A DNA stretch of 64,000 nucleotides from Leptolyngbya sp. FACHB-60 (GTDB taxonomy: Bacteria > Cyanobacteriota > Cyanobacteriia > Phormidesmidales > Phormidesmidaceae): assembly GCF_014695775.1 (NCBI RefSeq), contig NZ_JACJOX010000041.1, positions 1 to 64,000 of the forward strand. Reading direction: 5' to 3'. The position numbers and the translations under genes are program-made. The notes beneath the pieces are model-generated. The model ran no database searches, was not told where the DNA came from, and worked only from the letters and a program-made list of their open reading frames with translations. This document shows positions 57,293 through 64,000 of the stretch, one piece after another (position 1 is the stretch's first letter; the number at the start of each line of letters is the position of its first letter).

Positions 57293-60217
57293 ATGGAGCC
57301 TGAGAGATATCCTATGACCGGGCAGCTGGCCAATCAAATTCTCTGGGTGGGGGATACTTTAGCGGCAGGGGAGGGCGATCGCCCTGGGTCTGAACTGGCC
57401 CTATCCGACCGGGCGCTCGTTGCTCTAGATCAGGTGGAGGCTGCCTTAGCTTACCTCACCGCTGGCCATCGAGTTGACGGCATTGTGCTAAATTTGGCCA
57501 CCTCACCAACGGCAGGGCTGGCTTCGCTGGGGAAGATTCAGGCTCAAGCGCCCGATGTGCCGGTGATTGTGCTGGTTAGCCCAGACCAGGTCGTCCTGGG
57601 GCTAGAGGCCGTCTGGGCTGGGGCCGAAGACTACCTGATTGGGGAGCACGCCGCCGACATCAAACGAGCCCTAGACTGTGCCCTAGTCCGCCGCCGCCGG
57701 CCGCGATCGCATCCGGCGACAGAGGCGAGGCCAGAGGGCGAACCCGAGACCCTTGGGCAGGCGGACGAAGCTCAGCACTACCCAACCATCTTTCGGGGGG
57801 TGCCGGTTTCGCTCTGGCAGGAGGACTGGTCTCTGCAACGCCAGGGAGCCACCGACCTAGCGGCCTACATCGACCAGCACCCCGAGCTTGTCACCCAAGC
57901 CATCATGCAAATGACCCACTGCATTGCGACCCTGGGCAACTGGGACTACGACCTCCTCAATGACCGCCTAAATTGGTCGGAGGACTGCTACAGACTCGCC
58001 GGGATGGCGACCGATCAGCCGCTTCTCACCTATGCCGACTTTTTGCAGTACGTTCACCCCGACGACCTAGATTGGGTCAAGCCGCAGCTCGATCAGGCAA
58101 TTCGCGATCGCGCCCCCCTACATTATGAGCACCGCTGGATCTGCCCCCGCGGTGAGGTGCGCCACCTGAACCATTGGGGGCAGATCACCTACGACTCCCA
58201 CGGCAAACCTCTGAGACTCGTCGGCACCCTACAAAACGTGACCGAACGGGTTTGCCTCGATCGCGATCGCCAGCGGGTCGAAGCGATGCTGCGGCAGCAA
58301 GCCATGCTGCTCACCAGCGCCGAACGCATTGGCAACATGGGCAGCTGGGCCCTTGACCTGAGTACCAACCACCTGGTCTGGTCGGCGGGCACCTATCGTC
58401 TGTTTGGTCTGCGCCCCGAGGAGCCGATTGAGAGCTTTGAGCGGTTCATCGAGTGGGTGCTGCCCGAAGATCGGTCCGAATTGCTGAACAACCATACCAA
58501 AGTCGGCACGCTGCGCGGAATTTTGGAAGTCAACTACCGCATTCGTCGCCCCGATGGCGAGATTCGCTGGCTGTCGGATCGGGGCAACATCGAAGTCGAT
58601 AGCGAGGGGCAACCCTGTCGGCAGCTGGGCATGGTGATCGACGTGACCGCCCAAAAGACGGCTGAGGCCACCCTGCGAGCCAGCGAAGAACGGTTTCGGC
58701 TAGTTTCGAAGGCTACCAACGACGCTATCTGGGACTGGGATCTGATCACCGATGTCACCTGGCGAGGCGAGGGCTACAAAACCCTGTTTGGCTATGGCAA
58801 TGAAGATCTTGAGAGCCATAACGACTGGTGGCGCGATCGCCTGCACCCTGACGATCGCCAGCGGCTGCTGGCCTCAATTCAGACGGCCATAGAGGGAGAA
58901 GCCACCATCTGGATGGTGGAGTATCGCTTTCGCTGCCGCGATGGCCACTATGCCTACGTCAAGGATCGCGGCTACGTGATTCGCAACGCCCAGGGGCAGG
59001 CGATGCGCATGATTGGCGGCATGCTCAACCTGACTCAGCAAAAGAACCTGGAGGCCCAGCTGCTGCAAAGCCAAAAAATGGAGGCCATTGGCCAGCTGAC
59101 CGGTGGAGTTGCCCATGACTTTAACAACCTGCTGACGGTAATTTTGGGCAACGCTGAGCTGCTGGTCGAACTGCTCGACACCCAGCCTCAACTGCGATCG
59201 CTGGCCGATATGATCAGCAGTGCGGCCCAGCGGGGGGCCGACCTGACCCAGCGCCTGCTGGTCTTTGCCCGCCGCCAAATTCTTGACCCCAAGCCCGTCG
59301 ATGTCAACCAGCTGATTGACCGCATGGATGCCCTGCTGCGCCGTGTCCTGGGAGAACAGATCGAGGTGCGCTGTAGCTACGCCGCTGACCTGGAGCTGGC
59401 CCTCGTCGATGCCAGCCAGCTGGAAAACGCCCTGCTCAACCTCTGCCTGAACGCTCGCGACGCCATGGACGGCGTGGGCTGCCTCACCCTAACGACCGCC
59501 CACACCGGCGTCATCTCCACGGTTGGCGATCCTCAAGAAAGTTTTTCCCCAGGCGACTATGTCATGGTCACCGTCTCAGACAATGGCGTGGGCATGGGGC
59601 CAGAGCTGCTGAGCCAGGTTTTTGAGCCGTTTTTTACCACCAAGGCCAAGGGCAAAGGCACCGGGCTAGGCCTGAGCATGGTCTACGGCTTTGTCCACCA
59701 GTCCAACGGCTACGTCAATATTGACTCTGAGCCGGGGGTGGGCACTACCGTGCAGCTATATCTGCCTCACTGCCGCGATCGCCCTAGACCGCCCCTAGAC
59801 CGCCGCGACCCCGACTTCCCTCCCGAGGTAGACGACTGTCCTGGTGGCTCAGAGCTAATTTTACTTGTCGAAGATAATACTCTGGTGCGCGACTACGCCC
59901 AACAGCAGCTCGAAGGCCTGGGGTATCGGGTGTTGGCCGCCGAAAACGGCCCGGCCGCGCTTGAGCTGCTGCATCAGTGGCCCGAAATCGATCTGCTGTT
60001 TACCGATGTGATCATGCCCGGTGGCATGAATGGCCGTGACTTGGCCGCTGCGGCTCACCGGCTACGGCCACACCTGCGGGTTCTATATACCTCTGGCTAT
60101 ACCGAGAATGCCCTGATCCCTCAGGGGGCTCAAGAGCCTAAGATCCAACTGTTAGCTAAGCCCTACCAACGGGCTGAGCTGGCTCGCCATATTCGCCAAG
60201 CCCTTGCCAAAGGTTAA
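57293..60217 (+). CDS. Hybrid histidine kinase: pseudo-receiver, PAS domains, kinase, receiver
   Basis: A 974-residue soluble protein. Residues ~12-125 form a receiver-like domain lacking the phospho-acceptor Asp (VDGIVLNLATSPTAG). About three PAS/PAC units follow (WDYDLLNDRLNWSEDCYRLAG, WALDLSTNHLVWSAGTYRLFG, WDWDLITDVTWRGEGYKTLFG). The kinase is of the NtrB-like HDFNN type: His608 in GGVAHDFNNLLTVILGNAEL, G-box GTGLGLSMVYGFVHQSNG. The C-terminal receiver has Asp905 (DLLFTDVIMPGGMNG). The signal is unknown. Eight bases separate it from a paralogous kinase. Confidence 0.88.
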   Translation: MEPERYPMTGQLANQILWVGDTLAAGEGDRPGSELALSDRALVALDQVEAALAYLTAGHRVDGIVLNLATSPTAGLASLGKIQAQAPDVPVIVLVSPDQVVLGLEAVWAGAEDYLIGEHAADIKRALDCALVRRRRPRSHPATEARPEGEPETLGQADEAQHYPTIFRGVPVSLWQEDWSLQRQGATDLAAYIDQHPELVTQAIMQMTHCIATLGNWDYDLLNDRLNWSEDCYRLAGMATDQPLLTYADFLQYVHPDDLDWVKPQLDQAIRDRAPLHYEHRWICPRGEVRHLNHWGQITYDSHGKPLRLVGTLQNVTERVCLDRDRQRVEAMLRQQAMLLTSAERIGNMGSWALDLSTNHLVWSAGTYRLFGLRPEEPIESFERFIEWVLPEDRSELLNNHTKVGTLRGILEVNYRIRRPDGEIRWLSDRGNIEVDSEGQPCRQLGMVIDVTAQKTAEATLRASEERFRLVSKATNDAIWDWDLITDVTWRGEGYKTLFGYGNEDLESHNDWWRDRLHPDDRQRLLASIQTAIEGEATIWMVEYRFRCRDGHYAYVKDRGYVIRNAQGQAMRMIGGMLNLTQQKNLEAQLLQSQKMEAIGQLTGGVAHDFNNLLTVILGNAELLVELLDTQPQLRSLADMISSAAQRGADLTQRLLVFARRQILDPKPVDVNQLIDRMDALLRRVLGEQIEVRCSYAADLELALVDASQLENALLNLCLNARDAMDGVGCLTLTTAHTGVISTVGDPQESFSPGDYVMVTVSDNGVGMGPELLSQVFEPFFTTKAKGKGTGLGLSMVYGFVHQSNGYVNIDSEPGVGTTVQLYLPHCRDRPRPPLDRRDPDFPPEVDDCPGGSELILLVEDNTLVRDYAQQQLEGLGYRVLAAENGPAALELLHQWPEIDLLFTDVIMPGGMNGRDLAAAAHRLRPHLRVLYTSGYTENALIPQGAQEPKIQLLAKPYQRAELARHIRQALAKG

Positions 60218-60225
60218 CCCAGGGA

Positions 60226-62889
60226 ATGTCTTCTCGCGGCCCAGCTATGACGTTGCGGATGCTGCGCGCCGCGCGCCGCTCTGTGCGGGGGGTGACCCTA
60301 GCCGGTTTTGTGGCGGTGTTTCTAACCGACATCGTCACTCCTCTGGGGTTTGCCCACGGCATGCTTTATCCGCCTCTAGTGGCTATGGCAGGGCTGTCTC
60401 ACAGCAGTCGGTGGGTGGTGGTGGCGACCGTGGCGGGGGTGGTGCTAACAGCGACAGGCTTTTTTGTGTCGCCCTCGGCGCTGACCGGGGTGGCCCTGGC
60501 CTACGCGATCGCCAATCGACTGGTGGCGGCCTTAGCGACCGCTACCACCGGTTGTCTCACTCTGGCGGTGGTGCGCTACTCTAGTCGGGTGCAAGCGACC
60601 CAGCGGTTGCTCAGCCAGACCCACGACACCCTGCGATCGCAGCAGACTCTGCTGCAAATCGCCAGCGAGATCGGCCACGTGGGCGGCTGGCTGGTGCGCC
60701 TCGATGACCCGGTGACAATCTGGTCTGAGGAGGTATGCCGTATCCACGAAGTTGAGCCAGGCTTTGCTCCCACGGTGGCCCAGGGCATCGAGTTTTATGC
60801 CCCTGAGTACCGCGATCGCATTACCAGCGTCTTTGTCGCCTGCGTCCAAACTGGCCTGCCCTTTGACGAAGAGCTGCAAATTATTACCGCCCGCCAGAAC
60901 CGAGTGTGGGTGCGCTCCATTGGCCAGCCCGTGCGCGGCGCCCAGGGCACCATTGTGGCCGTGCAGGGGGCTTTCCAAGACATCACTGCTCAAAAGCTGG
61001 CCGAAGCGTCGTTAGAACGCAGCGAGCAGCGGTTTCGGCAGCTGGCCGACGCCATGCCCCTGATCGTGTGGACCGCTGAGCCCGACGGCACCGTCGACTA
61101 CGCCAGCCACGCTCTACGGATCTACACCGGCATCTACGACCCTGACACGCCTCCCAGCCAGCTCTGGATGACCCTGCTGCACCCTGACGACGTTGACCTC
61201 TGCTTGGCCATGTGGACGGCGGCGGTGCAGTCTGCCAGCCCCTACCGGGTTGAGCTTCGGACGCGGCGCTACGACGGCGACTACCGTTGGCATCTGGTGC
61301 AGGCAGTGCCCATTCGTGACGAAGCCGAGCAAATTGTTAAGTGGTACGGCACTGCGATCGAAATCCACGACCAAAAGCAGCTCGAACAGGAGGCCCGCCA
61401 GATCGCCGATCGCCTCAACACCACCCTGGAGAGCATTACCGACTGCTTTTTTACCCTCGATCGCCAGTGGAACTTTACCTTTGTCAATAGCCAGGCTGAA
61501 CAACTCTTGCAGCGTCAGCGGGTCGAGCTGCTGGGAAAATGTGTTTGGGATGAGTTTCTCGAGGCGAGCGGCAGTGTTTTTCAGCAGCAGTTTGAAAAAG
61601 CGGTAAACGAGGGTCGATCGGTCGAGTTTCAAGAATTTTATCCCCCCCTAAATGTCTGGTTGGATGTGCGGGCCTATCCATCCCACGAGGGCTTAGCAGT
61701 GTATTTTCAGGATGTAACGGATCGCATAGCCCTTGAGGAGCGTCTGCACCAGTCGCAGCGGCTAGAGTCGGTAGGTCAGCTGACCGGTGGCATTGCCCAC
61801 GACTTTAACAATCTGCTCACCGTTATCTTGGGCAACGCCGAGCTACTAGACGAAATGCTTGAAGCCGACCCTCACCTACACCCCCTGGCAAAAATGATTA
61901 GCAGCGCCGCCCAGCGGGGAGCCGAGCTCACCCAGCGGCTGTTGTCCTTTGCCCGTCGCCAGGCCCTCAACCCTGAGGCGGTCGATATCAATCAGCTGAT
62001 GACCCGTATGGATGAGCTGCTGCGACGCACCCTAGGCGAGCACATCGACATCGGCATCGTGGGGGAGGCCAATCTGTGGCCCGCCCTGATCGACCCAGCC
62101 CAGCTCGAAAATGCCCTGCTCAACCTCTGCCTCAACGCCCGCGATGCCATGGTGCAGGGAGGCCAGCTCACCCTCGAAACCGCCAACATCCACCTCAACC
62201 AAGACTACGCCAGCCAGCATGAAGAGGTGGTGCCGGGGCAGTATGTCATGGTGTCGGTGTCAGATACGGGCATGGGCATTGACCCCAAGCATCTAGAGCG
62301 GGTGTTTGAGCCCTTCTTTACCACCAAAGAAAAAGGCAAAGGCACTGGCCTGGGCCTGAGCATGGTCTATGGCTTCATCAAGCAGTCGGGGGGCCACATT
62401 AAGATCTATTCTGAGCTGGGCCACGGCACCACCATCAAAATGTACCTCCCCCGGTTTTGGGGTGATATTCGGCCCGCCCCGCCCGCCCCTGAGAGAGCAA
62501 TGGCGGGCCACTCAGAGCTGATTTTGCTGGTGGAAGACAACGAGCTGGTGCGCTGCTACGCCCACGATCAGCTGGTTGACCTGGGCTACCGGGTGTTGGC
62601 CGCCGAAAACGGCCCGACCGCGCTTGATCTGCTGCATCAGTGGCCCGAAATCGATCTGCTGTTTACCGATGTAGTTATGCCCGGCGGCATGAGCGGGCGC
62701 GACCTCGCTGATCTGGCCCAGCAGATTAGGCCGGGGCTGCGGGTGCTCTACACCTCGGGCTACAGCGAGAATGCGATCGTCCATCAAGGTCGGCTAGATG
62801 CGGGGATACAGCTGCTCAGCAAGCCCTATGGCCGCACCGAACTCTCACAAAAGATTCGCAAGGCCCTGATTGCTCCCCACCGCCCATGA
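60226..62889 (+). CDS. Membrane hybrid histidine kinase with PAS domains and receiver
   Basis: An 887-residue paralogue of the preceding kinase. Residues ~20-125 carry three or four transmembrane helices (GVTLAGFVAVFLTDIVTPLGF, WVVVATVAGVVLTATGFFV, GVALAYAIANRLVAALATATTGCLTLAVV). Three PAS domains follow, then the kinase with His525 (GGIAHDFNNLLTVILGNAEL), G-box GTGLGLSMVYGFIKQSGG and a receiver with Asp815 (DLLFTDVVMPGGMSG). The gene starts eight bases after the upstream stop. The two kinases share nearly identical DNA in the receiver. A decayed third copy lies downstream. Confidence 0.88.
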   Translation: MSSRGPAMTLRMLRAARRSVRGVTLAGFVAVFLTDIVTPLGFAHGMLYPPLVAMAGLSHSSRWVVVATVAGVVLTATGFFVSPSALTGVALAYAIANRLVAALATATTGCLTLAVVRYSSRVQATQRLLSQTHDTLRSQQTLLQIASEIGHVGGWLVRLDDPVTIWSEEVCRIHEVEPGFAPTVAQGIEFYAPEYRDRITSVFVACVQTGLPFDEELQIITARQNRVWVRSIGQPVRGAQGTIVAVQGAFQDITAQKLAEASLERSEQRFRQLADAMPLIVWTAEPDGTVDYASHALRIYTGIYDPDTPPSQLWMTLLHPDDVDLCLAMWTAAVQSASPYRVELRTRRYDGDYRWHLVQAVPIRDEAEQIVKWYGTAIEIHDQKQLEQEARQIADRLNTTLESITDCFFTLDRQWNFTFVNSQAEQLLQRQRVELLGKCVWDEFLEASGSVFQQQFEKAVNEGRSVEFQEFYPPLNVWLDVRAYPSHEGLAVYFQDVTDRIALEERLHQSQRLESVGQLTGGIAHDFNNLLTVILGNAELLDEMLEADPHLHPLAKMISSAAQRGAELTQRLLSFARRQALNPEAVDINQLMTRMDELLRRTLGEHIDIGIVGEANLWPALIDPAQLENALLNLCLNARDAMVQGGQLTLETANIHLNQDYASQHEEVVPGQYVMVSVSDTGMGIDPKHLERVFEPFFTTKEKGKGTGLGLSMVYGFIKQSGGHIKIYSELGHGTTIKMYLPRFWGDIRPAPPAPERAMAGHSELILLVEDNELVRCYAHDQLVDLGYRVLAAENGPTALDLLHQWPEIDLLFTDVVMPGGMSGRDLADLAQQIRPGLRVLYTSGYSENAIVHQGRLDAGIQLLSKPYGRTELSQKIRKALIAPHRP

Positions 62890-62962
62890 CCTAATCCCCT
62901 CAACCATTCTTCTCTGGCTGAGCTGCGGCAGCTCTATCCGGACTGATTGTCGTCTCCAACAC

Positions 62963-63337
62963 AATAATGGTGTGGGCATTGCCCAAGAGCCTCTATCCTG
63001 CCTTGTGAGCTTTCATCTACAACGGAAGATACGGGCCAGGGCACCGAGCTAGGGCTTAGCATGGAATACAGGTTTGCTCAGCAGTCCAACGGATCGATCA
63101 CGATTGCTTTGGAGCTAGGGCAGGGCACGACGGTTAGGCTATATTCACTCAGATATCAAGGGAACCCAAGACGTTTCTAAAAGCGTAGCGATGGCAGTCT
63201 CTGCGATTGATCAAGAACGGTTTCTCGTCAAAGACGATAACCTGTGTGCAGCCACAGGCAAAATCAGCTAGATCAGCTGGGGTATCGAATGACGGTAGCC
63301 AGGAGCGGCCCAGCGGTCCTGAAAATTTTCAGCATAG
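62963..63337 (+). pseudogene. Remnant of a third HDFNN-type hybrid kinase
   Basis: Pieces in different frames match the C-terminal part of the two upstream kinases. NNGVGIAQEP is N-box-adjacent; STTEDTGQGTELGLSMEYRFAQQSNGSITI matches the G-box region; LELGQGTTVRLYS follows; after frameshifts and stops come NQLDQLGYRMTVARSGPAVLKI from the receiver. No intact reading frame spans it. The start of the gene is gone. Confidence 0.8.
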
Positions 63338-63521
63338 GTCATTGTTCACCCAGATCGGTTCGACCTTGAAGTCAAGTTCTGAGTAAGCCCTGCCGGCAGG
63401 CCGATTTAGTCCAAAAAGTTTGCAATGTGCTGGATGGGTAGGTGTGGGTGGGCAGGCTGAGAGGGGATTGGCTGGGGCTATGGCAGCACAAGGACGGTTT
63501 GAGGGGGGCAATTGGTAAGGC

Positions 63522-64000
63522 ATGGGCGATCGCCGACTGTTGATTTTAGACGACGACCCCATGACCGGGGAGACCATTCAGCGGATCGCTGAATTTGCCG
63601 GGCTGGAGGTGCGTTTCACCCCCGACCCGGATCGGTTCTTTGATTTGTTCCGCGAGTGGCGACCCACCCACATTGCCCTCGACCTGGTAATGCCCACCAT
63701 GGATGGGGTGCAGGTTATGGCCCGACTGGCCAAGCTGTCTTGCCGGGCCAAAATTATTATCACCAGCGGCGTCGGCAGTCGGGTGCTCGATGCCGCCGGG
63801 CGATCGGCGGTCGAGCACGGCCTCGACATTGCCGGGGTGCTGCCCAAGCCCTTTTCGCCCGGCCAGCTGCGAGAAATGCTGCGAGGTCAAATTGCGAGCC
63901 CGCCGCCGCCGGTTGCGGGTACCCCCGCCCCGCCGCCGGAGCTGACCCCGGCTGATCTGCGCCAGGCCCTCGATCGCCATGAGTTTGTGCTGGCCTACCA
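63522..64000 (+). CDS. Receiver-EAL response regulator, N-terminal part (runs off window)
   Basis: 160 codons from ATG 63522. A receiver domain has the DDD acid cluster (LLILDDDPMTG), phospho-acceptor Asp54 (IALDLVMPTMDGV), Thr/Ser (IIITSGVGS) and Lys (VLPKPFSP). A Pro-rich linker follows, and then TPADLRQALDRHEFVLAY, the standard beginning of an EAL domain. It is probably a cyclic-di-GMP phosphodiesterase controlled by phosphorylation, possibly by the neighbouring kinases. The catalytic EAL motif lies outside the window. Confidence 0.85.
   Translation, partial: MGDRRLLILDDDPMTGETIQRIAEFAGLEVRFTPDPDRFFDLFREWRPTHIALDLVMPTMDGVQVMARLAKLSCRAKIIITSGVGSRVLDAAGRSAVEHGLDIAGVLPKPFSPGQLREMLRGQIASPPPPVAGTPAPPPELTPADLRQALDRHEFVLAY

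Overview
This window is cyanobacterial chromosome. Evidence: many HIP1 octamers (GCGATCGC), an nrtABCD nitrate transporter with the fused NrtC subunit, the sulfolipid genes sqdB and sqdX, a helical carotenoid protein, a CikA-type clock input kinase and CobN. The gene set and GC content would fit a filamentous Leptolyngbya-like lineage, but I cannot name a genus.

Layout. 1-7.0 kb: the tip of an IS630-type transposase, a helical carotenoid protein, then nrtABCD on the minus strand. 7.5-7.9 kb: a decayed HlyD-type membrane-fusion gene. 8.03-23.53 kb: a 15.5-kb integrative element in tRNA-Phe(GAA). It has a 45-bp attL/attR duplication, a tyrosine integrase beside attR, a PrimPol-type Rep with a candidate origin in its 3' end, a membrane-anchored P-loop ATPase with a C-terminal winged helix next to an array of TGTCTCG heptamers, a repressor with repeated operators, and a right-facing cassette of unknown proteins, one of them 737 residues with a collagen-like segment. 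23.6-37.2 kb: core and accessory chromosome genes (PPC-domain protein, FAD oxidoreductase, phytase-like lipoprotein, SRAP/HMCES, MarR plus drug-type ABC exporter, sqdB-sqdX, Uma2, UbiH-like hydroxylase). 37.4-43.9 kb: FMN reductase and the sulfate system (Crp-type regulator, NIL protein, cysW, cysT, sbpA, divergent cysA). 44.1-49.1 kb: lgt, a repeat-built secreted protein divergent from an RppA/RppB-type two-component pair, and a TPM-domain protein. 49.3-64.0 kb: cikA, cobN with several in-frame low-complexity insertions, wecB, two tandem hybrid kinases with a decayed third copy, and the start of a receiver-EAL protein.

How the genes fit together. The chromosome carries complete uptake modules for nitrate (NrtA lipoprotein, NrtB permease, NrtC and NrtD ATPases) and sulfate (SbpA, CysT, CysW, CysA), and SqdB/SqdX use sulfur for membrane sulfolipid. 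The most novel unit is the tRNA-Phe element. Its parts (integrase, PrimPol Rep, FtsK/HerA-like translocase with winged helix, phased heptamer array, small membrane proteins) resemble the logic of actinomycete AICEs, in which TraB binds clt repeats. A virus-like or satellite lifestyle, with the ATPase acting in packaging and the right-facing cassette as particle genes, remains open. No gene of the element matches a known virion or conjugation family well enough for me to decide.
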